From NCBI RefSeq assembly GCF_008802365.1, contig NZ_VZQZ01000002.1, positions 186,001-250,000 of the forward strand: a stretch of 64,000 nt of DNA, written 5' to 3'. The position numbers were made by a program, and so were the translations under genes. Shown piece after piece: positions 1 through 11,099 of this stretch. The notes beneath the pieces are model-generated. The model searched no databases. It worked only from the letters and a program-made list of their open reading frames with translations, and was not told where the DNA came from. Position 1 is the stretch's first letter. Every line of letters starts with the position of its first letter. This stretch comes from Oryzomonas japonica. Lineage in GTDB: Bacteria; Desulfobacterota; Desulfuromonadia; Geobacterales; Pseudopelobacteraceae.

Positions 1-117
1 GTCATCGCGTTCCCCAAAACCCAGAAGGGGGCCTGCCTGATGTCGGAAGCCCCCTCGACGGTGGATACCAAACAACTCCGCGAGCTTGGGATCAAGTTGG
101 CGGAAAAACCGGCATAG
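1..117 (+). CDS. aspS: Aspartate-tRNA ligase, C-terminal end only
   Basis: This is the last 38 codons of a gene that enters from the left edge, open from base 1 to the TAG at 115-117. The readable peptide contains [17 protein letters not shown] and then LRELGIK, which is the conserved C-terminal end of bacterial aspartyl-tRNA synthetase, where the class II motif 3 region is followed by the APS...L.EL.I tail. The enzyme charges tRNA-Asp in the cytoplasm. The LysM gene starts 9 bases downstream, so the two are probably cotranscribed. The identification rests on a short segment only. Confidence 0.8.
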   Translation, partial: VIAFPKTQKGACLMSEAPSTVDTKQLRELGIKLAEKPA

Positions 118-126
118 CGAACCGTA

Positions 127-825
127 ATGGTGCGCTGGCCCACCGCCATACTGCTTCTCGTATGTTGCTGTCTTGTCGCTGCATGTGCCACGCAGGCGCC
201 GCCGCCGTCTTGGCGCCTGCAGGCCATGGCCCTGGTGGATGAACTGTCCTTCCATGACGGTCCGCGCCAGTTTCCGATGGAGTATCGCAATATCGTCGAG
301 ACCTTCGAGCATGGTGAGGCGGTGCTGCAGGTGCAGAAAAACGAGAGGGAGGCGGATGCCTATTATCTTCTGGCCCTGCAAAAGGGCGATCTGCTGAAAG
401 CCGAATTGCAACGGTTGAAAAGGGAAGCAGAGGAAGAAGCAAGGCGGCAGGCGGCCGAACGGGCGGCCCGCGCCGAGGAGGAACGGCTTCAACGCGAAGC
501 AGCCCTGGCCGAGGCCCGTCTGCAGGAACGCAATAGGTTGAAGGCCGCCGCCGAGGCTGCGGCGGCCAGAGCAAAAGCCGCTTCAAAGGAGCCGCCCGCC
601 TCGCTTCCTTCCGCCTACACGGTTCGCCGTGGCGAAACCCTTCCACAAATTGCCGGAAGAGCTGAAATCTACAATGACGTTTCACTCTGGCCCCTCATTT
701 ACCGTGCCAATCGTGACCAGATACGCGACCCTAAGCGGCTCTGGCCGGGGCAGGTGCTCACCATTCCGCGCCACTTCTCCCATGACGATGCCGTCGAGGC
801 GCGCCGTTATTCCGGCAGAAAATAA
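127..825 (+). CDS. LysM-domain lipoprotein with charged coiled-coil middle
   Basis: The 232-residue protein starts with a lipoprotein signal: a hydrophobic run, then LVAAC with Cys20 as the likely lipidated residue. Residues about 75-150 are very rich in Glu, Arg, Ala and Lys and should form a long coiled coil. Residues about 162-213 are a LysM domain (YTVRRGETLPQIA ... LWPLIYRANRDQI ... LWPGQVLTIP), which binds peptidoglycan glycan chains. I infer an outer- or inner-membrane-anchored envelope protein that contacts the cell wall. It directly follows aspS. The exact function is not known to me. Confidence 0.8.
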   Translation: MVRWPTAILLLVCCCLVAACATQAPPPSWRLQAMALVDELSFHDGPRQFPMEYRNIVETFEHGEAVLQVQKNEREADAYYLLALQKGDLLKAELQRLKREAEEEARRQAAERAARAEEERLQREAALAEARLQERNRLKAAAEAAAARAKAASKEPPASLPSAYTVRRGETLPQIAGRAEIYNDVSLWPLIYRANRDQIRDPKRLWPGQVLTIPRHFSHDDAVEARRYSGRK

Positions 826-886
826 AACAACATTATTGTGCAGCAATTTAATTCGCAAAGCAGTCGAAACAACAGGTAGTTTTTTC

Positions 887-923
887 TTGACAGTCAAATA
901 CCTTTTGTATACTGTATACAAAA
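887..923 (+). promoter_or_regulatory. icd promoter region with a perfect 21-bp palindromic operator
   Basis: A TTGACA box at 887-892 lies ahead of a perfect inverted repeat at 903-923: TTTTGTATAC, one central T, then GTATACAAAA. The palindrome contains TATACT (908-913), a plausible -10 box, although the 15-nt spacer is short. A protein bound here would cover the -10 region and repress. The same GTATxC-T-GTATAC core recurs upstream of frdC (49149-49161). The symmetric TGTATAC type of half-site is common for dimeric HTH repressors. Which regulator binds is inference; a Geobacter repressor of TCA genes such as HgtR is a candidate that I could not test. Confidence 0.65.
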
Positions 924-1081
924 TTAGTGTTCCGTGTTAAATGGAACAATAACAGTAAGTTATAGTTTGCTGGCCTGTTTTGGGGATACGGTTGCCGTAA
1001 GCCGTTGATTATCGTCCAAGGGAAAAATCGGTACCTGGCCCGCACCGTATGCGAATGTTTCCGCTAACGATAAAAAACTAA

Positions 1082-4320
<3,239 letters not shown>

Positions 4321-4356
4321 TTCTCGGAAGCGAGTCAGGCTCTTGTTTGGAAATGC

Positions 4357-4382
4357 AAAAGAAGGGCTAGCGCCCTTCTTTT
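4357..4382 (+). terminator. Rho-independent terminator after mdh
   Basis: AAAAGAAGGGC, loop TAGC, then GCCCTTCTTTT form a perfect 11-bp stem. The A-run and T-run on the two sides allow it to act in both directions. It lies 37 bases after the mdh stop and 57 bases before korD. Confidence 0.9.
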
Positions 4383-4439
4383 GCCACATTTGGCCTGATA
4401 TTTCACACTATTTACTACGGAATAAAGGAGTCTTTCCAG

Positions 4440-4637
4440 ATGGAAAAAACACTGCCAAAGATCGAGATTATCGAAAAGTACTGCAAGGGGTGCCATATCT
4501 GTGTGGAATTCTGCCCCACCAAGGTTCTTGAGATGAAGGGCTTTGTCGCCTCCGTCAAGAACCTGGAAGCCTGCATCAAGTGCATGCAGTGCGAACTGAG
4601 GTGCCCCGATTTTGCAATAAAAGTTATAACCGACTAA
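4440..4637 (+). CDS. korD: 2-oxoglutarate:ferredoxin oxidoreductase, ferredoxin-like delta subunit
   Basis: This 65-residue protein carries two full 4Fe-4S motifs: CKGCHICVEFCP and CIKCMQCELRCP. The small 2x[4Fe-4S] subunit passes electrons between the thiamine pyrophosphate centre of the oxidoreductase and free ferredoxin. It is preceded by AAAGGAG at a normal distance and followed 20 bases later by the alpha subunit. The order D-A-B-C with a separate delta subunit is the standard four-subunit arrangement. The substrate is assigned from the TCA neighbours icd and mdh; a related 2-oxo acid oxidoreductase cannot be fully excluded. Confidence 0.9.
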   Translation: MEKTLPKIEIIEKYCKGCHICVEFCPTKVLEMKGFVASVKNLEACIKCMQCELRCPDFAIKVITD

Positions 4638-4657
4638 TTATACGGGAGGAATGAACA

Positions 4658-5791
4658 GTGGCAAAAAAAGTAGCGTTTCTTCAGGGTAACGAGGCCGCAG
4701 CCCACGGCGCCATCTACGCCGGCTGCAACTTTTTCGCCGGATACCCGATCACACCCTCGACAGAGGTCGCGGAAGTCTGTTCCTTGGAACTTCCCAAACT
4801 GGGCGGCAAATTCATCCAGATGGAGGATGAGATCGGCGCCATGGCGGCCATCCTGGGCGCCTCCCTGGCCGGTTCCAAGGTTCTGACCGCCACCTCCGGC
4901 CCCGGTCTTTCCCTCAAACAGGAACTGATCGGTTACGGTTGCATCGCCGAGATCCCTTGCGTTATCTACAACGTCATGCGTGGCGGTCCCTCCACCGGTA
5001 TGCCCACCGGACCGAGCCAGTCGGACGTGATGGCAGCCAAGTGGGGCACCCACGGCGATCACCCGGCAATCTTGCTGGTGCCGGCTTCGGTGCAGGAGAC
5101 CTACGAAGAGATTATTCGCGCCTTCAACCTCTCCGAAAAGTACCGCACTCCGGTCATGGTCATGCCGGACGAGATCGTGGCCCATATGCGTGAGCGTATC
5201 GTATTCCCCGAGCCGGGCGAGATCGAGGTTGTGCCCCGCAAGGCGCCAACCGTCCCCCCCGAGCAGTACAAGCCCTACGACACCAGCTTTGGTGATGTGC
5301 CGCCCTTGGCCTCGTACGGCACCGGTTACAAATTTCATGTCACCGGCCTCAACAAGATGCAGGACGGTTTCCCCACCACCAAGGCCGAGATTGTCCAGGC
5401 CGAAGAGGAACGTCAGGTCCGCAAGGTTAACGCCAACGTGGACGACATCGTCACCTTCGAGGAATATCTGCTGGATGACGCCGAGGTTGTGGTCATTGCC
5501 TACGGTTCCACCTCCCGCTCCGCCCGCTACGCCGTCAATGCGGCCCGCGAGCAGGGCATCAAGGCCGGCATGTTCCGCATCAAGACCTTCTGGCCGTTCC
5601 CGGACAAGCAGATCAAGGCCCTGGCCGGCAAGGTCAAGGGTTTCGTAACCCCGGAGATGAACCTGGGCATGTGCACCGGAGAGGTCGAACGATGCGCCCA
5701 GGGGAAGGTTCCGGTCCTCGGCATCTTCCGCGTTGACGGTGAGCCGATCAATCCCGATCAGATTGTCGCGAAGATCAAGGAGGTTAAATAA
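4658..5791 (+). CDS. korA: 2-oxoglutarate:ferredoxin oxidoreductase, alpha subunit
   Basis: The 377-residue protein starts at a GTG with GGGAGGA upstream. The N-terminal pyrimidine-binding fold is seen in FAGYPITPSTEVAE and in MEDEIGAMAAILGASLAG. The middle has SGPGLSLKQELIGYG and MRGGPSTGMPTGPSQSD, conserved in the alpha subunit of 2-oxoacid:acceptor oxidoreductases. The C-terminal third is the domain II fold (VVVIAYGSTSRSARYAV). With KorB it oxidatively decarboxylates 2-oxoglutarate to succinyl-CoA and reduces ferredoxin, the step after isocitrate dehydrogenase. It sits 2 bases before korB. Confidence 0.95.
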   Translation: MAKKVAFLQGNEAAAHGAIYAGCNFFAGYPITPSTEVAEVCSLELPKLGGKFIQMEDEIGAMAAILGASLAGSKVLTATSGPGLSLKQELIGYGCIAEIPCVIYNVMRGGPSTGMPTGPSQSDVMAAKWGTHGDHPAILLVPASVQETYEEIIRAFNLSEKYRTPVMVMPDEIVAHMRERIVFPEPGEIEVVPRKAPTVPPEQYKPYDTSFGDVPPLASYGTGYKFHVTGLNKMQDGFPTTKAEIVQAEEERQVRKVNANVDDIVTFEEYLLDDAEVVVIAYGSTSRSARYAVNAAREQGIKAGMFRIKTFWPFPDKQIKALAGKVKGFVTPEMNLGMCTGEVERCAQGKVPVLGIFRVDGEPINPDQIVAKIKEVK

Positions 5792-5793
5792 CC

Positions 5794-6609
5794 ATGGCTT
5801 TTGATTACGATAAGTATATTCGTCCCGGCAAATTGCCCCACATCTGGTGCCCCGGCTGCGGCCACGGCATCGTCATGAAGGGGCTCATCAGGGCGATTGA
5901 TTCGCTGCAGCTGGATACCAAAAACACCGCCATCGTCTCCGGCATCGGCTGTGCATCCCGTCTTCCCGGCTATATGGACTGCTGCACCCTGCATACCGCC
6001 CACGGTCGCGCCGCGGCTTTCGCCACGGGCGTCAAGATGGCCAAACCAGAGATGAATGTAATTCTGGTGGGTGGTGACGGCGACGGCACCGCCATCGGCG
6101 GCAACCATTTCATCCACGCCTGCCGCCGCAATATCGACATGACCTATATCATCCTCAACAACAAGATTTACGGCATGACCGGCGGCCAGTTCTCCCCCGC
6201 CACGCCGACCGGCGCCAAGGCATCCACGACCCCCTACGGCAACCCTGATCCCCCCTTCGATATCGCCAAACTGGCCATCGGCGCCGGCGCAACTTTCGTG
6301 GCCCGTGGCACCGCCTACCACGCCACGCAGATCGATAAACTGATCGCTGAAGCCATTCAGCACAAAGGCTTCTCCGTGGTGGAGATCCTGGACGACTGCC
6401 CGACCACCTACGGTCGCCGCAACAAGTTCAAATCGGTCATCGAGATGATGAACCATCTGAAGGAGACCTCCGTTCCGGTCAAGGCCGCCGAAAAAATGAC
6501 CGCCGAGCAGTTGCAGGGCAAGGTCCTTACCGGTGTCCTCTACAAGGAAGAAAAGCCGGAGTACACCACCGAGTATGCCAAGGTGATCGAGCGCGCCCAG
6601 GCCAAGTAA
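5794..6609 (+). CDS. korB: 2-oxoglutarate:ferredoxin oxidoreductase, beta (TPP-binding) subunit
   Basis: This 271-residue subunit binds thiamine pyrophosphate and Mg. The motif GDGDGTAIGGNHFIHA followed by YIILNN is the classic TPP signature. The conserved N-terminal WCPGCGHG carries cysteines typical of KorB, which hold a cluster in related enzymes. NKIYGMTGGQFSPATPTG is the strongly conserved substrate-side loop. An AAGGAGG lies before the ATG inside the end of korA. The length agrees with stand-alone beta subunits (about 270-290 residues). Confidence 0.95.
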   Translation: MAFDYDKYIRPGKLPHIWCPGCGHGIVMKGLIRAIDSLQLDTKNTAIVSGIGCASRLPGYMDCCTLHTAHGRAAAFATGVKMAKPEMNVILVGGDGDGTAIGGNHFIHACRRNIDMTYIILNNKIYGMTGGQFSPATPTGAKASTTPYGNPDPPFDIAKLAIGAGATFVARGTAYHATQIDKLIAEAIQHKGFSVVEILDDCPTTYGRRNKFKSVIEMMNHLKETSVPVKAAEKMTAEQLQGKVLTGVLYKEEKPEYTTEYAKVIERAQAK

Positions 6610-6637
6610 TCATTACAGGAAAAAGGAGCGATAGAGA

Positions 6638-7183
6638 ATGTCCAGATATGAACTCAGATTTTCCGGCGCAGGCGGACAGGGGCTGATCACCGCCGGGATC
6701 ATTATGGCAAAAGCCGCCTCCATCTACGAAGGAAAGCAGGCCGTCCAGTCCCAGAGTTACGGCCCTGAGGCCCGCGGCGGCGCATCCAAGTCGGAGGTCA
6801 TCATCTCCGATGGACCGATCGACTACCCCAAGGTTACCGCGTGCGACGCACTGCTGGCCATGACCCAGGAGGCCTGTAACAAGTACTCCCATGACCTCAA
6901 GGACGGGGGCGTCCTGCTGGTTGACTCCGACCTGGTCACGACGCTGCCCAAAGGCAATTTCAAGACCGTGGCCTTTCCGATCATCAATACCGCCAAGAAC
7001 GAGGTGGGTCGCGAGATCGTTGCCAATATCGTGGCCTTGGGCGCCATGGTTGCCCTGACCGGCCAGGTAAGCCGGGAAAACGCGGAGAAGGCCGTACTCT
7101 CCAGCGTTCCCGAGGCGTTCCTGGAACTGAACAAGAAGGCCTTCAGCATGGGCTACGAAAAGGCTCTGGCCGCCAAGATCTAA
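6638..7183 (+). CDS. korC: 2-oxoglutarate:ferredoxin oxidoreductase, gamma subunit
   Basis: The 181-residue gamma subunit completes the korDABC complex. It starts FSGAGGQGLITAGIIMAKAA, the expected glycine-rich N-terminus, then QSYGPEARGGASKSEV, and ends with NKKAFSMGYE, a motif shared with IorB further on in this window. In this family the gamma domain binds part of CoA. AAAGGAGCG precedes the start. A strong terminator 31 bases after the stop ends the operon. Confidence 0.94.
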   Translation: MSRYELRFSGAGGQGLITAGIIMAKAASIYEGKQAVQSQSYGPEARGGASKSEVIISDGPIDYPKVTACDALLAMTQEACNKYSHDLKDGGVLLVDSDLVTTLPKGNFKTVAFPIINTAKNEVGREIVANIVALGAMVALTGQVSRENAEKAVLSSVPEAFLELNKKAFSMGYEKALAAKI

Positions 7184-7213
7184 AGCTTGCGTGTCAGCAG
7201 TCCCACACTAGAG

Positions 7214-7243
7214 AAGGCCCGGTGCGTTTGCACCGGGCCTTTT
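7214..7243 (+). terminator. Terminator of the kor operon
   Basis: AAGGCCCGGTGC, loop GTTT, GCACCGGGCCTT and a short T-run make a 12-bp GC-rich stem. It lies between korC (plus) and the 3' end of the methyltransferase gene (minus). The T-run is on the plus strand only, so it mainly serves korC. Confidence 0.9.
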
Positions 7244-7292
7244 ATAGTTTTCCATCCATTGTCCTGTGCCCTACGACTAACCGCACGGGGCA

Positions 7293-8276
7293 CTAACGTG
7301 TTCCCGCCATGATCCCCGCGCCGTTGGGAAGGTCGATCTCCAGACGCCGTGTGTCCCTGAGACCGGCTGCCTTCATCATCTCCTGCAACTCTCCCTGGGC
7401 ATAGGATTTCCCGGCTGGCGTCCCCACCAGCATGTTGAGCGAAAACAGGGCAGGGTGGAGTGGGGCCGCCCGGGTGTCGTCCAGGATAAATTCCTGGATC
7501 AGCAGCAGGCCCCCGTCATTCAGGGCGGCGGCGGCCTTGGCGACGATCGCCGCGCAGGCTGCGGGTCCTTCACTGTGCAACAGGTGGGAAACCCATACCA
7601 CGTCATAGCCGGTGCCGATGTCGTCAGTGGTGATATCGCCAGCGCTGAAGGCGATGCGCCCGGAGAGGCCGAATCGGTCCACGGTTTGTTCGGCAAAAGG
7701 GCGGGTGGTGGGCAGGTCGAAGATAACCGCGGTCAGGTCGGGATTTCGTTTGCAGAAATGGATGGCATAGGTGCCCGGCCCACCTGCCAGATCGAGCATC
7801 CTGCGGCGGCCGTTCAGCTCGATCTGCGCCGCTACCTTGGGTGCTAGGAGGGAGGCAAGGTTGAACATGCCCAGCAAAAAACTCTCCCGCTCCGCTGCGC
7901 TGGCCTCGTGGGACGAACGCCTGCGCACCGGGGCACCGTTTTTTACCGCCTCGTCCAGGCGGCTCCATCCCTCCACCAGATGGTGGTGGTGCATGATGAT
8001 ATGCCCCATGTAGGTGTCGGATGTCGTGGAGAGGTATTCGGCGCTGAAGGGGGTGGCGCGGAACGTTCCCTCCTCCTTGGAGAGCAGGTCCATGGCGGTA
8101 AGTGCATTCAGCAGCATGTCAAGGCCGCGCTCATCGGCGGCAATAAGGCGCGCCAGCTGGGAAACGGTCAGGGGCCGGTCGGCCAGAGGGGTGAAAACAT
8201 CCAGCTTGACACCTGCGTGCAGCGTGCAGGTGCTCCAGTAGCTTCCCGAGAGTTGCAATAGTTCCGGCAGGGTCAT
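7293..8276 (-). CDS. SAM-dependent O-methyltransferase (acetylserotonin OMT-like)
   Basis: The 327-residue protein has the two-part build of plant- and polyketide-type O-methyltransferases. An N-terminal winged-helix dimerisation domain covers residues 1-100 (TVSQLARLIAADERGLDMLL, then TPFSAEYL). A Rossmann domain follows, with the SAM-binding loop LDLAGGPGTYA at about 161-171. The region VSHLLHSEG corresponds to the catalytic His segment of the family. The substrate is unknown, probably a small hydroxylated aromatic. It is the last gene of a MarR-controlled efflux operon, 53 bases behind the transporter, which suggests that it modifies a compound the pump handles. Confidence 0.8.
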   Translation of the reverse strand: MTLPELLQLSGSYWSTCTLHAGVKLDVFTPLADRPLTVSQLARLIAADERGLDMLLNALTAMDLLSKEEGTFRATPFSAEYLSTTSDTYMGHIIMHHHHLVEGWSRLDEAVKNGAPVRRRSSHEASAAERESFLLGMFNLASLLAPKVAAQIELNGRRRMLDLAGGPGTYAIHFCKRNPDLTAVIFDLPTTRPFAEQTVDRFGLSGRIAFSAGDITTDDIGTGYDVVWVSHLLHSEGPAACAAIVAKAAAALNDGGLLLIQEFILDDTRAAPLHPALFSLNMLVGTPAGKSYAQGELQEMMKAAGLRDTRRLEIDLPNGAGIMAGTR

Positions 8277-8329
8277 GCGATGCTCCTTTCGCGGTTTGTT
8301 TCCATCTGGAAACTCCCGATGGCAACCAG

Positions 8330-9889
8330 TTAGTGCCCCATGCCGCCCTCCTCCTGATGTGAGGTCCGCTTCAGGAGGAACAGCAGCGGGAGGATGGCCA
8401 GAAAGGTCAGTCCGATGATGAAGAAGATACGGTTGAAGGCCTGGGCGCCGGCCTGTTTGCGCAGAGCCCCGTACATCATGCCCAAGGCCGTCCGGTCGGC
8501 CTGGCTTACGGCGATCCCCTTGGCGACCAGGGCTTGTTTCAGGCCCTCGAAACGCATCTGCCAGGCCGGATTATAGGGCGAGATATGGGCGACCAGATTG
8601 TTCTGGTAGAACTGTTCCAGACGTGCGAGGAGGGTGGTGGCCATGGCGATGCCGACGCTGCCGCCGATGTTGCGCAGCAGGTTGAACATGCCGGTGGCGT
8701 TGCCCATTTCCGGTTTGGGGATGGTGGCCAGGGTAACGGTGGTCAAGGGCACGAAGATCATGGCCAGGCCGAAACCCAGGACAATGCGCGGCCAGGTAAA
8801 GTTCCAGAATGCCCCTTGCAGGTTGAGCCCCTGCATGATGAACATGGAGGCGGCACCGATGAGTAGGCCGATGAATACGATCTTGCGGCCGTCGCGCTTC
8901 GCCAGGGCTGCGCCCACAAAGGGCATGGTTATGAGGGTGGCCACACCGCCGGGGGCCATGACCATGCCGGCGTTGGTGGCCGAATACCCCATCAGGGTTT
9001 GCAGGAAGAGCGGGATCAGCATGATCGAACTGTACAGGCAGAAACCGACCACGAACATGATGAAGTTGCCGGCTGAAAACGAGACGTTCTTGAACAGGCG
9101 CAGGTTGATGATGGGATGCTCGTGGGTCAACTCGACCCAGATCAGCGCTATCAGAGAGATGACGGTGATCACGCTGAACGTGATGATGAACCGCGAACTG
9201 AACCAGTCGTCCTGCTGCCCCTTGTCCAAGACCACCTGAAGCGATCCCATGCTGGCGGTGAGCAGGAACAGCCCCCAGTAGTCGATGGAGATTCGTTCTT
9301 TGCGTTTGAGATAGGCCGGGTCGTAGATGAAGAAGGCGCACATGATGAAGGCGATGATACCTACGGGCAGGTTGATGTAGAAGATCCAGCGCCAGTTGAG
9401 GTTGTCGGTGATCCAGCCCCCCAGCGCCGGGCCGACGATCGGGCCGGTCATGGCCCCGATGCCGAAGATGGCCATGGCCATGCCCCGCTGGTTCGGCGGG
9501 AATGTCTCCATCATGATGGCCTGACCCATGGGGATAAGGGCGCCTCCAGCTGCGCCCTGCAACACGCGGAAGAAGATCAGCGAGGCCAGATTGGGGGCTG
9601 AGCCGCACAAAAGGGAAGCCAAGGTGAACAACGCGATGCAGGTCATCAGAAAGCGTTTTCGCCCGAAGACCCGCGCCAGCCAGCCGGTCATGGGAAGCAC
9701 CACGGCATTGCTGACCAGATAGGAGGTCAATACCCAGGTGACCTCGTCGGTTCCGGCGTTGAGGCTCCCCTGCATGTGGGGCAGGGCCACGTTGGCCACC
9801 GAGGTGTCGATGATCTCCATGATGGTCGGGAGCATGACCGAGATGGTGATCAGCCATTTATTGATATTTTTGTCTTCGGATGTGGACAT
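8330..9889 (-). CDS. emrB: MFS drug-efflux permease, DHA2 (EmrB/QacA) family
   Basis: The 519-residue membrane protein begins with a short polar tail followed by ISVMLPTIMEIIDTSVANVALPHM, the family-defining first helix with motif D1. The motif A loop is GWLARVFGRKRF, and motif C-like glycines and prolines appear in FGIGAMTGPIVGPALGGW. Hydrophobicity suggests 14 helices, as in EmrB. It exports hydrophobic compounds in exchange for protons. It lies between the HlyD-type adaptor and the methyltransferase and forms a tripartite pump with the adaptor and the TolC-like channel. Confidence 0.93.
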   Translation of the reverse strand: MSTSEDKNINKWLITISVMLPTIMEIIDTSVANVALPHMQGSLNAGTDEVTWVLTSYLVSNAVVLPMTGWLARVFGRKRFLMTCIALFTLASLLCGSAPNLASLIFFRVLQGAAGGALIPMGQAIMMETFPPNQRGMAMAIFGIGAMTGPIVGPALGGWITDNLNWRWIFYINLPVGIIAFIMCAFFIYDPAYLKRKERISIDYWGLFLLTASMGSLQVVLDKGQQDDWFSSRFIITFSVITVISLIALIWVELTHEHPIINLRLFKNVSFSAGNFIMFVVGFCLYSSIMLIPLFLQTLMGYSATNAGMVMAPGGVATLITMPFVGAALAKRDGRKIVFIGLLIGAASMFIMQGLNLQGAFWNFTWPRIVLGFGLAMIFVPLTTVTLATIPKPEMGNATGMFNLLRNIGGSVGIAMATTLLARLEQFYQNNLVAHISPYNPAWQMRFEGLKQALVAKGIAVSQADRTALGMMYGALRKQAGAQAFNRIFFIIGLTFLAILPLLFLLKRTSHQEEGGMGH

Positions 9890-9920
9890 GGAAGATCCGC
9901 TATTCTCTCGCCCGCTCGAC

Positions 9921-11075
9921 TCAGTTAAAGGGGTTCAGATCCTTGAGTATGTCAGAGGTGCTCCGGCCCACCAGTACCGTGGGGATGACGCTCATTCCCA
10001 CCCGCAGGAGGTGCTCCGGGTCCGAGCTGTTGTCGATGGTAATCTTTACCGGGATTCGCTGGACAACCTTGACGTAGTTGCCGGTGGCGTTTTCCGGAGG
10101 GAGCAGGGAAAACGCCGCGCCGGTGCCGGCCATGATGCTGTCCACGCTGCCGCTGAAGGTTCGTCCCGGATAGGTGTCCACCGTGAATTCCACTTTTTGG
10201 CCGGGCTTGATATAGGTCAGCTGGCTTTCCTTGTAGTTGGCCGTAATCCAGGCGTCCTGCAGCGGCACCAGCGCCATGAGGGACTGCCCCGCCTGGATGT
10301 TGGTGCCCGGCTCGATGGACTTGCGCGTTATATAGCCATCCCTGGGCGCAAAGACCTTGGTGTAGGAGAGCTGCAGTTTGGCCTCATCCATTTGCGCCTT
10401 GCGTTGGGCTATTCGCGCCTTGTTGCCGTCCCGGTTGGACAGCCCCGCCTCGGCCTGGGCGCGTTTGAGGGCCTCGGCCGCTTCTTTCTGTTTGGAGTCG
10501 GCGACCCGCTTGGCGGTTCTGAGGCGGTCGAGTTGTTCCTTGGGGATCACCTCGCGGCTGAAGAGTGCTTCGCCGCGGGTCAGGTCCAGCACCGCCTGGT
10601 CGTAGGTGGCCCGGGCCGACTGGAGGCTCGCCCGCGCCCCTTCAACCTTCTGGTATTCTCCACCGGTTTCGTTTTCCGCCATACCGACGCCAGCCTCGGT
10701 CTGGGCGACTTTCACCCGGTAGTCGCGGTCGTCAAGCTCCACCAGCAGGTCCCCTTGCTTGACCAACTGGTTGTCGTTCACCAGCACGCGCGTCACGGTG
10801 CCGGAAACCTTGGCGGAAACCGGGACGATGCGGGCCTCGATGAATGCGTTGTCGGTTTCGATGTGGGTCTTGCTTTTGATCAACCATTTTAGTCCGAACC
10901 ATCCCCCAGCGATGAAGATGATCAGGAGGATGACAAGCGCTTTGCGGCGCTTGTTATTACCCTGTTTGTTGGCATCCTCCGTCCCCGGTGCCGTCGTGTC
11001 GAACGGTGGCGGGGTGGTTCCCGTGGCGGTCGGTGTTTTTCCCTCTGACGTTGCTGTGCTCGTATCGTCTGCCAT
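9921..11075 (-). CDS. emrA: HlyD/EmrA-type membrane fusion protein
   Basis: The 384-residue adaptor has a Thr/Pro-rich cytoplasmic tail, one transmembrane helix at about residues 46-66 (ALVILLIIFIAGGWFGL), a split lipoyl/barrel-sandwich domain (SAKVSGTVTRVLVNDNQLVKQGDLL ... APRDGYITRKSIEPG), a coiled-coil hairpin between the halves, and a beta-barrel end (GQKVEFTVDTYPG). It links the inner-membrane permease to the outer-membrane channel across the periplasm. It lies 24 bases after the tolC-like gene and 31 bases before emrB. Confidence 0.92.
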   Translation of the reverse strand: MADDTSTATSEGKTPTATGTTPPPFDTTAPGTEDANKQGNNKRRKALVILLIIFIAGGWFGLKWLIKSKTHIETDNAFIEARIVPVSAKVSGTVTRVLVNDNQLVKQGDLLVELDDRDYRVKVAQTEAGVGMAENETGGEYQKVEGARASLQSARATYDQAVLDLTRGEALFSREVIPKEQLDRLRTAKRVADSKQKEAAEALKRAQAEAGLSNRDGNKARIAQRKAQMDEAKLQLSYTKVFAPRDGYITRKSIEPGTNIQAGQSLMALVPLQDAWITANYKESQLTYIKPGQKVEFTVDTYPGRTFSGSVDSIMAGTGAAFSLLPPENATGNYVKVVQRIPVKITIDNSSDPEHLLRVGMSVIPTVLVGRSTSDILKDLNPFN

Positions 11076-11099
11076 TACTTCCTCCGCTGGCGTAATTGG

